DNA of 64,000 nucleotides, taken from the NCBI RefSeq assembly GCF_029714325.1, contig NZ_CP121666.1, positions 2,728,001 to 2,792,000 on the forward strand. Reading direction: 5' to 3'. Below, one piece after another: positions 54,503 to 64,000 of the stretch; within the stretch, counting starts at the first letter, position 1, and each line of letters starts with the position of its first letter. Origin of the DNA: Bradyrhizobium sp. CB1717. GTDB taxonomy: Bacteria > Pseudomonadota > Alphaproteobacteria > Rhizobiales > Xanthobacteraceae. Both the position numbers and the translations under genes were made by a program. The notes beneath the pieces are model-generated. The model had not been told where the DNA came from and made no database searches. It saw only the letters and a list, made by a program, of their open reading frames with translations.

Positions 54503-57226
54503 ATGGTCCGAGAGCGCCGCGATCCCGAACAACGTCCGTCTCCCGAGGCGCTGCTGGAAGCTGCGCGCCGGGAGGAAAGCGCGACCGGCAAGCTGAAGAT
54601 CTTCGTCGGCGCCGCGCCCGGCGTCGGCAAGACCTACGAGATGCTGCAGAGCGCCCACGCCAGGCGCAAGGCGGGCATCGATGTCGTGGTCGGCTTCGTC
54701 GAGACCCATGGCCGGGCCGAGACCGAGGCGTTGGTCCGCGGGCTCGAAGTCGTCCCGCGCAAGCGGCTCGAATACCGCGGCCAGATCGTCGAGGAGATGG
54801 ACCTCGACGCCGTGATCGCGCGTCGGCCGCAAATCGCGCTGGTCGACGAGCTCGCCCACACCAATGCCGCCGGCAGCCGTCATCCCAAGCGCTATCTCGA
54901 CGTCGAGGAGCTGCTGTCCCACGGCATCGACGTCTACACCGCCGTCAACATCCAGCACATCGAGAGCCTGAACGACGTCGTCGCCCAGATCACCCATGTC
55001 CGGGTGCGCGAGACCGTGCCCGACTCGATCTTCGACCGCGCCGACGCCATCGAGCTGATCGACCTCACGCCTGACGATCTGATCCAGCGGTTGAGGGAGG
55101 GCAAGGTCTATGTCCCCAAACAGGCCGAGCGGGCGCTGGAGCATTATTTCTCGCCCGGCAATCTGACCGCGCTGCGCGAGCTCGCGCTGCGGCGTACGGC
55201 CGAACGGGTCGACGAGCAGTTGCTCACCCACATGCAGGCCAATGCGATCGCTGGCCCCTGGGCCGCGGGCGAGCGCATCCTGGTCTGCGTCAGCGAAGAT
55301 CCACGCGCGGCCGGCCTCGTCCGCTACACCAAGCGGCTGGCCGACCGGCTGCATGCACCTTTCACCGCGATCTCGATCGAGACCCGGCGATCCCTGCAAT
55401 TGTCCGACGAGGAGCGCGATCGCCTCGCCGATACGCTGCGGCTCGCGGAGGCGCTGGGCGGCGAGGCGCTGACCATTCCCGCCGTCGGCCGCCGGATTGC
55501 CGACGACGTCATCAACTTCGCCCATGGCAACAACGTCACCCAGATCGTGATCGGCAAGTCGACCCGCTCGCGCTGGTTCGAGATGACGCGCGGTTCTGTT
55601 GTGCATGATCTGGTGCGCCGCGCCGGCAATATCAGCGTTCACGTCATTCCGGGCGATGAGCTCGCCGAAGAGGCGGCGCCCAAGACGGCGGTGCAGACCG
55701 CGCCGCGATCCGAGCCGTTCGATGCGCGTCCCTATCTGAAGGCGCTTGGGATCACCGCGGCTGGCCTTGCTGCCGCCGTGGCCATCAAGCCGTATTTCGG
55801 TGTCGAGAACGTCGACCTGATGTTCCTCACCGCGGTGGTGGCGGTTGCCGTGCGCTACGGGCTGTGGCCGTCACTGCTTGCGAGTGTCGCGGCGTCGCTG
55901 GCCTACAACTTCTTCTTCCTGCCGCCGGTCTACACGTTCACCATCACCGATCCAACCAATGTCGCGGCATTCTTCTTCTTCATGCTGATTGCGTTCGTGG
56001 TGTCGAACGTTGCGGGACGCGTGCGCACGCAGGCCGACACCGCGATCGGCCGCATCAGGACCACCGAGCAGCTCTATGCCTTCAGCCGGAAGCTCGCCGG
56101 CACCGCCACCCTCGACGACGTATTGTGGGCGACGGCCTATCAGATCGCGCTGATGCTGAAGGTCCGTGTGGTGCTGCTGCTGCCGGAAGAGGGCCTGCTG
56201 ACGGTCAAATCCGGCTATCCGCCGGAGGATGAACTCGACCAGGCCGATCTTGCCGCCGCCAACTGGGCCTGGAGCAACGATCGTACGGCGGGTCGCGGCT
56301 CGGACACCTTGCCGGGGGCAAAGCGGCTGTTCCTGCCGATGCGCACCGGGCGCGGCCCGATCGGCGTCATCGGCATCGACAACGACCGCACCGGCCCGCT
56401 GCTGACGCCGGATCAACGCCGGCTGCTGGACGCGCTGGTCGACCAGGGCGCGCTCGCGATCGAGCGCGTGCTGCTGGTCGAGGACATGGATCGCGTCAAG
56501 CGCACCGTCGAATCCGAGCGGCTGCGCTCGGCGCTCCTGACCTCGATCTCGCATGATTTGAAGACGCCGCTCGCCTCCGTGCTGGGCGCGGCCTCGACCA
56601 TGCGCGATCTCGCCGGTGCCTTGTCCGACACCGAGAAGCGCGACCTGCTCGCCACCGTGATCGACGAGTCCGAGCGGCTCAACCGCTTCATCGCCAATCT
56701 GCTCGACATGACCAAGCTCGAGTCCGGCGCCATCGTGCCCAATACCGCATTGCACGATCTCGGCGAGATCATCGGCAGCGCGCTGCGGCGTGCCAGCAAG
56801 ATCCTGACCGCGCACAAGGTCGAGCTGGTGTTGGCTGCCGATCTGCCGATGCTCCAGCTGGACGCCGTGCTGTTCGAGCAGGTGCTGTTCAACCTGCTCG
56901 ACAATGCCGCAAAATATTCGCCGCCCGACACCACCATCTCGATCCGGAGCCGGCGCGAGCGCGATCAGGTGGTGCTGGAGGTTGCCGACGAAGGTGACGG
57001 CATTCCGCCTGACGAGCTCGAGAGCGTGTTCGACAAGTTCTACCGGGCGCAGAAGGGCGACCATGTCCGTCCCGGCACGGGCCTCGGGCTCGCCATCTCC
57101 CGCGGCTTCGTCGAAGCCATGCGCGGCACGATTTCGGCCGCCAACCGCAATGACCGGCGCGGCGCGGTCCTCACCATCCGTCTGCCGGTTCCGGCCCAGA
57201 CCAACGCATTGGATACCGCCGCATGA
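54503..57226 (+). CDS. kdpD: Potassium-sensing histidine kinase KdpD
   Basis: A 907-residue sensor kinase. The N-terminal KdpD domain has Walker A GAAPGVGKTY (about 36-45) and the DELAHTN Walker B; a USP-type domain spans about 250-375. Four membrane helices (DUF4118 type) lie near 410-500, a GAF-like stretch near 520-650, then the H-box SISHDLKTPL with His about 684, and the ATPase boxes NLLDNAAKYSP and GTGLGLAIS. No Shine-Dalgarno before the ATG, so expression may be low. The stop overlaps kdpE by ATGA. Confidence 0.94.
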   Translation: MVRERRDPEQRPSPEALLEAARREESATGKLKIFVGAAPGVGKTYEMLQSAHARRKAGIDVVVGFVETHGRAETEALVRGLEVVPRKRLEYRGQIVEEMDLDAVIARRPQIALVDELAHTNAAGSRHPKRYLDVEELLSHGIDVYTAVNIQHIESLNDVVAQITHVRVRETVPDSIFDRADAIELIDLTPDDLIQRLREGKVYVPKQAERALEHYFSPGNLTALRELALRRTAERVDEQLLTHMQANAIAGPWAAGERILVCVSEDPRAAGLVRYTKRLADRLHAPFTAISIETRRSLQLSDEERDRLADTLRLAEALGGEALTIPAVGRRIADDVINFAHGNNVTQIVIGKSTRSRWFEMTRGSVVHDLVRRAGNISVHVIPGDELAEEAAPKTAVQTAPRSEPFDARPYLKALGITAAGLAAAVAIKPYFGVENVDLMFLTAVVAVAVRYGLWPSLLASVAASLAYNFFFLPPVYTFTITDPTNVAAFFFFMLIAFVVSNVAGRVRTQADTAIGRIRTTEQLYAFSRKLAGTATLDDVLWATAYQIALMLKVRVVLLLPEEGLLTVKSGYPPEDELDQADLAAANWAWSNDRTAGRGSDTLPGAKRLFLPMRTGRGPIGVIGIDNDRTGPLLTPDQRRLLDALVDQGALAIERVLLVEDMDRVKRTVESERLRSALLTSISHDLKTPLASVLGAASTMRDLAGALSDTEKRDLLATVIDESERLNRFIANLLDMTKLESGAIVPNTALHDLGEIIGSALRRASKILTAHKVELVLAADLPMLQLDAVLFEQVLFNLLDNAAKYSPPDTTISIRSRRERDQVVLEVADEGDGIPPDELESVFDKFYRAQKGDHVRPGTGLGLAISRGFVEAMRGTISAANRNDRRGAVLTIRLPVPAQTNALDTAA

Positions 57227-57912
57227 GCGCCGCCGCAATCAAGGTCCTGGTCATCGACGACGAGCCGCCGATCCGCAAACTGCTGCGGATGGGGCTGACC
57301 ACGCAGGGCTATGAGATCCTGGAAGCACCGAACGGCAAGACCGCGCTCGAGAAGCTCGCTGAAGGGCCAGCGCTGATCATCCTCGATCTCGGCCTGCCCG
57401 ACATCCAGGGCCATGAGCTGCTGCGGACCATCCGGGCCCGCAACGAGGCCGTGCCGATCGTGGTGTTGTCGAGCCGGGGCGACGAGGCCGGCAAGGTGCA
57501 GGCGCTCGATCTCGGCGCCGACGATTACCTGACAAAACCGTTCGGCATGGACGAGCTGCTGGCGCGCCTGCGCGCCGCGCTGCGGCACCAGCTCCAGGTC
57601 CAGGGCGAGCGCCCGGTGTTCCGCACCGGCGATCTCTCGGTCGATCTCGTCCGCCGCATCGTCAAGGTCGGCGAGCGCGAGGTCAAACTCTCGCCGAAGG
57701 AGTACGATTTGCTGCGCGTCTTGGTGCAGCACGCCGGCAAGGTGCTGACCCATCGGTTCTTGTTGAAGGAGCTGTGGGACGAGCTGACGGACGCGCAATA
57801 TCTGCGCGTCTATGTCCGCCAGCTCCGCCAGAAGATCGAGGCCGACCCGGAGCGTCCGCAATATGTGCTGACGGAGACGGGGATCGGCTACCGGCTGAAG
57901 GCGGGGGATTGA
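57223..57912 (+). CDS. kdpE: KdpE response regulator
   Basis: A 229-residue OmpR-type regulator. The receiver's phosphorylated Asp is about 55 in IILDLGLPD, with the Lys in DDYLTKPFG near 105. The winged-helix output domain begins near 130 (LSPKEYDLLRVLVQHAGKVLTH). ATGA overlap with kdpD. Activates kdp on low potassium or turgor loss. Confidence 0.94.
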   Translation: MSAAAIKVLVIDDEPPIRKLLRMGLTTQGYEILEAPNGKTALEKLAEGPALIILDLGLPDIQGHELLRTIRARNEAVPIVVLSSRGDEAGKVQALDLGADDYLTKPFGMDELLARLRAALRHQLQVQGERPVFRTGDLSVDLVRRIVKVGEREVKLSPKEYDLLRVLVQHAGKVLTHRFLLKELWDELTDAQYLRVYVRQLRQKIEADPERPQYVLTETGIGYRLKAGD

Positions 57913-57924
57913 CTTCCACAGACC

Positions 57925-58015
57925 CGTAGGGTGGGCGAAGGCGCAAAGCGCCGTGCCCACCACTTCGGTCGCGGTGCGCATGGTGGTGGGCACGCTCCGC
58001 TTTGCCCACCCTACG
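57925..58015. repeat. Inverted dispersed repeat, family B, copy 1
   Basis: CGTAGGGTGGGCGAAGGCG at the left and GCTTTGCCCACCCTACG at the right, with an internal GTGCCCACC / GGTGGGCAC pair. It stands 13 bp after kdpE and is similar to the repeat at 61809. It may act as a terminator. Confidence 0.72.
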
Positions 58016-58031
58016 ACAACTGTATCCACAT

Positions 58032-58111
58032 CGTCATTGCGAGCGCAGCAAAGCAATCCAGAGCCCCTCCGCGGAAAGAGTCTGGATTGCTTCGCTGCGC
58101 TCGCAATGACG
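58032..58111. repeat. Palindromic dispersed repeat, family A, copy 2
   Basis: CGTCATTGCGAGCGCAGCA... and ...CGCTGCGCTCGCAATGACGG pair over about 30 bp around a 20-nt centre. It overlaps no gene and ends 3 bp before the ku stop codon. The arms are nearly identical to the kdpB-kdpC copy; the centre differs. Confidence 0.75.
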
Positions 58112-58113
58112 GA

Positions 58114-58998
58114 TCACCCCGCCTTCCGATGCCTTGCCGTCGCCCGGTGCGTCTTCCGCGCGCTGCGTTGCCGCCCCGTCGCGCGCCGCGCATGCGACTT
58201 CGCCGCCGTCTTCTTCCCGCCGCGCCCCTTCAGGCTCTGCTTCAACGCATCCATCAGGCTGACGACGTTGCTCGGGCGCTCCTCGGGCTTGGGCAATTCG
58301 ATCTTCTTGCCGCTCGCCTTGCGCTTCACCAGCGCCTTCAGCGCATTCTCGTACTCGTCCTTGAATTCGCCGGGATCGAAATGCGCGGCCTTGGTGTGCA
58401 GGATGTGACCGGCGAGCTCGACCATGTCCTTGGTGATCTTCGGGCTCTTGATGTCGTCGAAGAACTGGTCCTCGTCGCGGAGCTCGTAAGGAAAGCGTAG
58501 CGTGGTGCCGAGCAAGCCCTTGCCGAGCGGTTCGATCGCGATGATGTGCTCGCGGTTGGTGAGCACGATCTTGGCGAGCGCCACGCGATCCTGGTCCTTC
58601 ATGGCATCGCGGATCACCGCGAAAGCGTCGGCCGCGGCCTTGCCGTCAGGCGCGATGTAGTAGGGATGGTTGAGATAGCGCTGGTCGATTTCCTCGCTCG
58701 GCACGAAGCTCTCGATGTCGATGGTGTGATTGCTCTCGATCTGCACCGCCTCGAGCTCCTCCGGCTCGATCTCGACATATTTGCCCTTGCGCAGCTCGTA
58801 ACCGCGCCCCTTCTGGTCGCTCTCGACGACGTCGCCGGTCTCGGCATCGACCATCTGCTGCTTGAGACGGTTGCCGGTCTCGCGGTTGATCATGTGAAAC
58901 CGGGTTTTCTCGGCCGCCGTCGTCGCGGGATAGAGCACGACGGGGCAACTGACCAGCGACAGCTTCAGCGTTCCCTTCCAATAGGCACGGGGGGCCAT
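58114..58998 (-). CDS. ku: Ku homologue for non-homologous end joining
   Basis: A 294-residue bacterial Ku, which forms a dimer ring on DNA double-strand ends and recruits LigD. Opening [25 protein letters not shown], then [20 protein letters not shown] and [17 protein letters not shown], are diagnostic; the last 50 residues are Lys/Arg/Ala-rich, as in DNA-binding tails of Ku. TGGAGA precedes the ATG. Divergent from ligD over 117 bp. Confidence 0.93.
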   Translation of the reverse strand: MAPRAYWKGTLKLSLVSCPVVLYPATTAAEKTRFHMINRETGNRLKQQMVDAETGDVVESDQKGRGYELRKGKYVEIEPEELEAVQIESNHTIDIESFVPSEEIDQRYLNHPYYIAPDGKAAADAFAVIRDAMKDQDRVALAKIVLTNREHIIAIEPLGKGLLGTTLRFPYELRDEDQFFDDIKSPKITKDMVELAGHILHTKAAHFDPGEFKDEYENALKALVKRKASGKKIELPKPEERPSNVVSLMDALKQSLKGRGGKKTAAKSHARRATGRQRSARKTHRATARHRKAG

Positions 58999-59115
58999 TC
59001 CATTCTCCAGTGTTTTCAAGAGGATTTGGAACCCCAACCTCGCCATCGGGTTTTGGTTCCGGGTGGGGCTTTTGCCGTGATAGGCTTGAAGGCCAGAAGA
59101 GAAGCGGGACCGGTC

Positions 59116-61785
59116 GTGCTGCAAAAACTCTCCACTTACCGACAGAAGCGTGACTTCGAGAAGACGCCCGAGCCGTCCGGCAAGACCGCGGTCGCGCCAT
59201 CGGAACAGCGGCGCTTCGTGATTCAGAAGCATGACGCAACGCGCCTGCACTACGATCTGCGGCTCGAATTCGACGGCGTCTTCAAGTCCTGGGCCGTGAC
59301 GAAAGGGCCCTCGCTCGACCCGCACGACAAGCGCCTTGCGGTCGAGGTCGAGGATCACCCGCTCGATTATGGCGATTTCGAAGGCACCATTCCGGAAGGC
59401 CAGTATGGCGGCGGCACGGTGATGCTGTGGGACCGCGGCACGTGGGAGGCGGAAAATCCGGAAGCCGCCTTCAAGAAGGGCGACCTCAAGTTCACGCTCC
59501 ACGGCGACAAGCTGCATGGCAGCTGGGTGCTGGTGCGCATGCGCAACCGCGGCGGCGAAAAGCGCACCAACTGGCTCCTGATCAAGCATCGCGATGAATA
59601 TGCCCGCGAAGGCAAGGACAACGACATTCTTGACGAGGACACTTCGGTCGCCTCCGGCCGCGCGATGGAGCAGATTGCCGAAGGCAAGGGCCGCGCGCCA
59701 AAGCCGTTCATGCTGGCGAAGGGGGCGGGCAAGGCCAAGGCGGATGCGGTGTGGCAGTCCAATCGTGCGGAGGAGACGAGAGGCAGGACCTTGCAGCCGG
59801 CGCCGCGCACCGCGTTGAAGGTCGGAAAGAGGGGAAAGAAGACGACGACGGCGACAAACGCCAGCAAGGTTTCGGCGATGCCGGACTTCGTCGCGCCGCA
59901 GCTCTGCACGCCGGTCGAGCGGCCGCCGGCCGGTTCAGGCTGGTGTCACGAGATCAAGTTCGACGGCTACCGTGTGCAGCTCCGGATCGAGGACGGCGAG
60001 GCCACATTGAAGACGCGCAAGGGCCTGGACTGGACCGACAAGTTCGCTTCGATCGCGAAGGAGGCGACTTCGCTGCCGGATGCCATGATCGATGGCGAGA
60101 TCGTCGCGCTCGACCATAGCGGCGCGCCGAATTTCTCCTCGCTCCAGGCCGCGCTGTCCGACGGCAAGACCGACGACCTCATCTTCTTCGCGTTCGATCT
60201 GCTTTTCGCGGAAAATCAGGACTTTCGCCGGCTGCCGCTCGGCGAGCGCAAGGAGCGGCTCAAGGCGCTGCTGGACGCGCGCAAGCGGAAGTCGGCGCAG
60301 ATCCGCTATGTCGAGCATTTCGAGAGCGGCGGTGACGCCGTGCTGCAATCGGCCTGCAAGCTCGAGCTCGAAGGCGTGGTGTCGAAGAAGCTCGACGCGC
60401 CCTATCGCTCCGGCCGCACCGAGAGCTGGACCAAGGCCAAATGCCGCGCCGGCCATGAGGTCGTGATCGGCGGCTACAAGACCACCAACGGCAAATTCCG
60501 CTCGCTGATGGCGGGCGTGCATCGCGGCGATCATCTCGCCTTTGTCGGCATGGTCGGCACCGGCTTCGGCGCCGACACGGTCAAGCGCATCATGCCGTCG
60601 CTGAAGGCGATGGAGAGCAAGGAGAGCCCCTTCGGCGGCAAGAATGCCCCGAAGAAGACGCGCGACGTGCATTGGCTGAAGCCGGAGCTCGTCGCCGAGA
60701 TCGAGTTCGCCGGGTTCACCGCTGACGGCAATATCCGCCAGGCCGCGTTCAAGGGGCTGCGGCAGGACAAGCCGGCCGAGGAGGTCGAGGCCGAGACGCC
60801 GGTCGATACGGAGCTTGCCAAGCCCTCGGCAAGAAAGCGCGCTGCGAAGACCGCGAAGCGATCCAAGGACGTCGGCACCGCCGAAGTGATGGGTGTCGTC
60901 ATCTCCAAGCCGGACAAGGAGCTCTGGCCCGAGGACGGTGATGGCAATCCGGTCACCAAGCTGGATCTCGCGCGCTATCTCGAAGCGGTCGGCGAATGGA
61001 TGATCGTGCACCTCAAGGGGCGGCCATGCTCGCTGATCCGTGCCCCCGACGGCATCAAGGGTGAATGCTTCTTCCAGCGTCACGCCATGCAGGGAACGTC
61101 CAATCTTCTGGAGCTCGCAAAAGTCTCCGGCGATCGCAAGCCTTACTTGCAGATCGATCGGGTCGAGGGGCTCGCCGCGGTGGCGCAGATCGGCGGCGTC
61201 GAGCAGCATCCCTGGAATTGCGCGCCCTATGCCTATGATACGCCGGGCCGGCTGGTGTTCGATCTCGATCCGGCGCCGGACGTGGATTTTGCCGACGTTG
61301 TGGAGGCCGCCAAGGAGATGCGGCAGCGGCTCGCCGATGTCGGCATGGAGAGCTTCTGCAAGACCACCGGCGGCAAGGGCCTGCACGTCGTGGTGCCGCT
61401 GCTGCACGGCGCGCGCGACAAGGTGAGCTGGAAGGAGGCCAAGGCGTTTGCGCAAGGAATCTGCCGGTGGATGGCCGATGATGACCCCGAGCGCTATCTG
61501 CTCAACATGTCGAAGAAGCTGCGGAACGGAAAGATCTTCCTCGATTACCTGCGCAATGACCGCATGTCGACGGCGGTTGCCCCGCTGTCGCCGCGCGCGC
61601 GTGCCGGCGCCACCGTGTCGATGCCCGTGACCTGGGCGCAGGTGAAGCGCGATCTCGATCCGAAGAAATACACGGTGCGGACCGTGCCGGGCCTGCTGGC
61701 GCGTTCGAAGGCGTGGGAGGGCTATGACGATGCGGCTGCGCCGATCAAGGCCGCGATGAAGAAGCTGGCGGGGAAGGTGAAGTAG
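59116..61785 (+). CDS. ligD: Multifunctional DNA ligase D
   Basis: An 889-residue repair enzyme with three domains: phosphoesterase first (about 1-190, [31 protein letters not shown]), then ATP-dependent ligase (about 260-560; catalytic Lys about 281 in EIKFDGYR), then polymerase/primase (about 600-889; [25 protein letters not shown]). GTG start at 59116; an in-frame GTG at 59077 is an alternative. It trims, fills and seals broken ends held by Ku. The domain order PE-LIG-POL differs from the POL-PE-LIG of mycobacteria. Confidence 0.94.
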   Translation: MLQKLSTYRQKRDFEKTPEPSGKTAVAPSEQRRFVIQKHDATRLHYDLRLEFDGVFKSWAVTKGPSLDPHDKRLAVEVEDHPLDYGDFEGTIPEGQYGGGTVMLWDRGTWEAENPEAAFKKGDLKFTLHGDKLHGSWVLVRMRNRGGEKRTNWLLIKHRDEYAREGKDNDILDEDTSVASGRAMEQIAEGKGRAPKPFMLAKGAGKAKADAVWQSNRAEETRGRTLQPAPRTALKVGKRGKKTTTATNASKVSAMPDFVAPQLCTPVERPPAGSGWCHEIKFDGYRVQLRIEDGEATLKTRKGLDWTDKFASIAKEATSLPDAMIDGEIVALDHSGAPNFSSLQAALSDGKTDDLIFFAFDLLFAENQDFRRLPLGERKERLKALLDARKRKSAQIRYVEHFESGGDAVLQSACKLELEGVVSKKLDAPYRSGRTESWTKAKCRAGHEVVIGGYKTTNGKFRSLMAGVHRGDHLAFVGMVGTGFGADTVKRIMPSLKAMESKESPFGGKNAPKKTRDVHWLKPELVAEIEFAGFTADGNIRQAAFKGLRQDKPAEEVEAETPVDTELAKPSARKRAAKTAKRSKDVGTAEVMGVVISKPDKELWPEDGDGNPVTKLDLARYLEAVGEWMIVHLKGRPCSLIRAPDGIKGECFFQRHAMQGTSNLLELAKVSGDRKPYLQIDRVEGLAAVAQIGGVEQHPWNCAPYAYDTPGRLVFDLDPAPDVDFADVVEAAKEMRQRLADVGMESFCKTTGGKGLHVVVPLLHGARDKVSWKEAKAFAQGICRWMADDDPERYLLNMSKKLRNGKIFLDYLRNDRMSTAVAPLSPRARAGATVSMPVTWAQVKRDLDPKKYTVRTVPGLLARSKAWEGYDDAAAPIKAAMKKLAGKVK

Positions 61786-61808
61786 GTCTCTGCCACAGGG
61801 AGAACTGC

Positions 61809-61900
61809 CGTAGGTTGGGCAAAGCGGAGCGTGCCCACGATCCTTTTTTTAACGGCGAGGAAGGTGGGCACGGCGCAAGAGCGCCTTTGCCCACCCTACG
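61809..61900. repeat. Inverted dispersed repeat, family B, copy 2
   Basis: CGTAGGTTGGGCAAAGCGG (left) and CGCCTTTGCCCACCCTACG (right) with an inner GTGCCCAC/GTGGGCAC pair, and a T7 run in the centre. It lies 23 bp after ligD and ends 18 bp before the DUF3309-type gene's stop. Same family as 57925. Confidence 0.72.
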
Positions 61901-61917
61901 AGGTCTTCGCGGGGTCG

Positions 61918-62082
61918 CTAGATCCGTCCCATCAGCAGCAGGATCAGCAGGATGACGATGACGAGACCAAGGCCGCCGCCGCCGTAATAGCCGGTGCCGT
62001 AGAACGGGCCGCCGCCAATGCCGCTGAAGCCGCCGAGCAGGGCGATGACCAGAATGATCAGAATGATCGTACCGATTGACAT
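61918..62082 (-). CDS. DUF3309-type membrane microprotein
   Basis: A 54-residue peptide with GGAGGAG before the ATG. Two hydrophobic helices (TIILIILVIALLG and LGLVIVILLILLLMG) flank a Gly/Tyr-rich turn (GIGGGPFYGTGYYGGGG). This is the DUF3309 pattern, a family of unknown function that is common in Rhizobiales. Divergent from the next gene. Confidence 0.8.
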   Translation of the reverse strand: MSIGTIILIILVIALLGGFSGIGGGPFYGTGYYGGGGLGLVIVILLILLLMGRI

Positions 62083-62116
62083 GCGAGTCTCCTCCAGCCC
62101 TTGTGGAAAGGGTCGT

Positions 62117-62198
62117 TTGCACCTGTCCCGTGTGCGAGGGCAACTTGCCGCAGGTTTTAAAGTTCCGGTTTTGAAACGGGGCGACAGGTGCAAGTTGC
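62117..62198. promoter_or_regulatory. Overlapping inverted repeats between divergent genes
   Basis: TTGCACCTGTC (62117-62127) pairs with GACAGGTGCAA (62183-62193), and GCAACTTGC (62140-62148) pairs with GCAAGTTGC (62190-62198). The right-hand arms overlap, so the two hairpins exclude each other. It could be an operator pair or a small attenuator. Confidence 0.45.
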
Positions 62199-62261
62199 AT
62201 GGAACCTTTATGGTCGCGGCCGGCCTCACTAAGTAAGGATCAAGCAGCACGGGGCAGAGCC

Positions 62262-62579
62262 ATGTCAGCACCGCTCGTCGTTTCCATTCCACACCGTCTC
62301 GGCCGCGAAGAGGCGGTGCGCCGGCTGAAGTCCGGGCTTGGCCGCGCGGCCGCCAGCATTCCCGTGATGCAGGTCGAGGAGGAGCGCTGGAGCGGCGACA
62401 GCATGAATTTCCGCATCCGCGCGCTCGGGCAGATCGCGACCGGTCAGGTCGACGTCGCCGACGATCACGTCAAGGTCCAGGTGGTCCTGCCGTGGCTGTT
62501 GCAGCGCTTTGCCGAGATGGCGCAGGCGACCATCAAGAAGCGCGGGCAGTTGCTGCTGACCAAGGATGACGGAAAGTGA
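62262..62579 (+). CDS. Polyhydroxyalkanoate-system-type protein
   Basis: A 105-residue protein. SIPHRLGREEAVRRLKSGLGRAA at the N terminus and the central SMNFRIRALGQIATGQVDVADDHVKVQVVLPWLL fit the PHA granule-associated family (polyhydroxyalkanoic acid system protein). The C terminus is helical and ends KKRGQLLLTKDD. The frame extends left, but ATG 62262 is the first good start. Role in granules is by family only. Confidence 0.75.
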   Translation: MSAPLVVSIPHRLGREEAVRRLKSGLGRAAASIPVMQVEEERWSGDSMNFRIRALGQIATGQVDVADDHVKVQVVLPWLLQRFAEMAQATIKKRGQLLLTKDDGK

Positions 62580-62582
62580 GTT

Positions 62583-64000
62583 TCAGGCGCTCACGCGCTG
62601 CCGCGCAGGCCTGATGGCGCTCGCTGCGCGGGCCGGAATGACGGCCGCCGGAAGATCACGGAAAGCCTGTGCGATCGGCAGTGCGTTGCCCGCAAGTCCC
62701 GCCGCGGCATAGCCCGTGATATCGACGGTCGCGTCGAAGCCTTCGGATGCTGGCCATTCCCGGCCCGCTTGCGTGAACGGCGCAAACTGGCGTCCGACCA
62801 CGACGATCGCGGCGGCGCGGCCGCGTCGACGGGCAAACGCGATGACGTGCTCGGCATGCGTGCCACGCACCTCCAGCTTCTGGTAGTCGCCTTGCGCGAA
62901 AACGTCGGCGAGTTCGTTGCGCAGCTTGAGCAGCTGCCGCGTCCAGGCCAGCTTGAGCCGGCCGTCCGGCCAGGACTTGATCAGTCCGCTCCAGTCCGGC
63001 GCTTCCAGTGCCGTCAGCGCCGCCTGCCGCGCGGCAAAATCCACGGGGCGGCGGTTGTCGGGATCGACCAGCGAGAGGTCCCAGAATTCGGTGCCTTGAT
63101 AGACGTCGGGCACGCCCGGCAGCGTCGCCTTGAGCGTGAGCTGGCTCAGCGAGTTCAGCGCGCCGAGCAGCGCGACGCGGCGCGCCAGGGTCTGCAAAGC
63201 TTCCAGGAATTCACTTGACAGCGCGGCGTCGAGGATCTTTGCGATGAAGCTCTTGATGCCGCTCTCATAGGCTTCGTGCGGGTTGAGCCAGCTCGTCTCC
63301 TCCTTGCCCTCGCGCGCGGCCTTGAGCGCATAGGCCTGGATGCGTTCGACGAAGCTTGCATCAAGCGGTCCCTGCAGCGGCCAGGCGCCGAGCAGGGTCT
63401 GGTAGAGCATGTATTCGAACGTCGCCGACGGCGCGCGCAGATGGCCGTGGAGCGCAAGATGCGGCGCATTCAGGACCTTCCAGCGTGACACCGCGCTGGT
63501 CCATTCGCCGGGAATTTCGCTGAGTGCCGCGATCCGGGCGCGCGCGTCCTCGCCGCGCTTGGTATCGTGGGTCGCGGTCGCCGTCATCCCTTGCGGCCAC
63601 TCCCTGGCGCGCGCCCGCATCGCCTCGTGGAAGGCGGGAACGGTGAGGCCGGTGCTCGCGGGATCGCCGCCGACCTCGTTCAGCGCCAGCAGCCGGTGGA
63701 ACTGGTAGAACGCGGTGTCCTCCAGCGACTTCGCCATCACCGGCCCGGTGAACTGCTGCACCTTCAGCGCGAAGCGGCGCACGCGCGGCGTGCTGTGAGG
63801 GGGCCGGCCGGGCTTGAGCAGATCCATCGTCAGGGCATCGCGCAGGAAGTCGAAGATGCCTTCGTCCGCCGCGAACCATTCGGCGCGGGCGCGCGCGATG
63901 GTGTCCTCGATCAGCTTGCGGTCGTGCGCGGTCGCCCCGGCCGTGGTCAGATAGGTGCGATAGACCGGGAAATGCAGCACGTAGAGTTCGAGCGCCTGCC
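62583..64000 (-). CDS. treY: Malto-oligosyltrehalose synthase, C-terminal part (runs off window)
   Basis: The last 472 residues of a GH13 enzyme that turns the reducing end of maltodextrin into a trehalosyl unit. The gene continues past 64000, since the frame is open (ALELYVLHFPVYRTY). TreY features: AFPVYRTY-like segment, SLEDTAFYQFHRLLALNEVGGDP, MTATATHDTKRGEDARARI and LPGVPDVYQGTEFWDLSLVDPDNRRP. With TreZ it makes trehalose for osmotic and desiccation protection. Its stop lies 3 bp after the convergent gene. Confidence 0.93.
   Translation of the reverse strand, partial: QALELYVLHFPVYRTYLTTAGATAHDRKLIEDTIARARAEWFAADEGIFDFLRDALTMDLLKPGRPPHSTPRVRRFALKVQQFTGPVMAKSLEDTAFYQFHRLLALNEVGGDPASTGLTVPAFHEAMRARAREWPQGMTATATHDTKRGEDARARIAALSEIPGEWTSAVSRWKVLNAPHLALHGHLRAPSATFEYMLYQTLLGAWPLQGPLDASFVERIQAYALKAAREGKEETSWLNPHEAYESGIKSFIAKILDAALSSEFLEALQTLARRVALLGALNSLSQLTLKATLPGVPDVYQGTEFWDLSLVDPDNRRPVDFAARQAALTALEAPDWSGLIKSWPDGRLKLAWTRQLLKLRNELADVFAQGDYQKLEVRGTHAEHVIAFARRRGRAAAIVVVGRQFAPFTQAGREWPASEGFDATVDITGYAAAGLAGNALPIAQAFRDLPAAVIPARAASAIRPARQRVSA

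Noticed and set aside
58546..59115. Extending ligD leftward over ku to give a 1079-residue protein
   Set aside because: That part is antisense to ku; the domain start and a ribosome site support a GTG at 59116 (or 59077).

Overview
The window is high-GC DNA with typical alphaproteobacterial gene content. The mix of features points to Bradyrhizobium or a close relative: a ROSE-type RNA thermometer ahead of small heat shock genes, a flagellar hook/filament cluster with a short flagellin, Ku and LigD side by side, a full kdp potassium operon, TRAP and CoA-thioester catabolic genes, and dispersed palindromic repeats. This assignment rests on gene style and order only. No rRNA, tRNA, CRISPR array or intact insertion sequence was seen.

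Layout. 1-191: start of a secreted protein that runs off the left edge. 387-9918: a head-to-tail operon with a polyamine-type ABC importer, a three-subunit molybdenum hydroxylase and an amidase, which looks like uptake plus oxidation plus amide hydrolysis of a nitrogenous compound. 9975-12855: a heat-shock operon (ROSE leader, two Hsp20 proteins, two small proteins, a DegP/HtrA-like protease). 12929-16571: small proteins, a LysR regulator, a Tat-exported fumarylacetoacetate-hydrolase-family enzyme and a glycine-rich exported protein. 16582-27081: a divergent acid catabolic locus. IclR, CitE-like lyase, MaoC hydratase and CoA-transferase genes lie on the minus strand; a DctPQM TRAP transporter, acyl-CoA dehydrogenase, acyl-CoA ligase and AcCoA-hydrolase-type gene lie on the plus strand. 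27083-31427: three minus-strand genes (formyltransferase-like, glycosyltransferase-like, HAD-domain) beside the flagellar genes. 31942-41909: ECF sigma factor, flagellin, FliD, FliS, FlgD, FlgE, FlgN-like, FlgK and FlgL. 41917-45653: an acyl-CoA ligase, Upp, enoyl-CoA hydratase and a TetR-family regulator.

45650-49899 is the least understood part: a run of small minus-strand genes around a DapA-like protein that has lost both catalytic residues, followed by microproteins that lead into kdpFABCDE (49702-57912). A 19-bp motif, CCTTTATGANNTTCCTATA, occurs at the head of three inferred minus-strand transcription units and once ahead of kdp, each time oriented toward the downstream genes. This looks like an undescribed regulon and is the main lead of the window.

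58114-64000: the Ku/LigD non-homologous end-joining pair, a DUF3309-type microprotein, a polyhydroxyalkanoate-system-type protein and the C-terminal part of malto-oligosyltrehalose synthase (TreY). Two families of palindromic repeats, each present twice, sit around kdp and ku/ligD.
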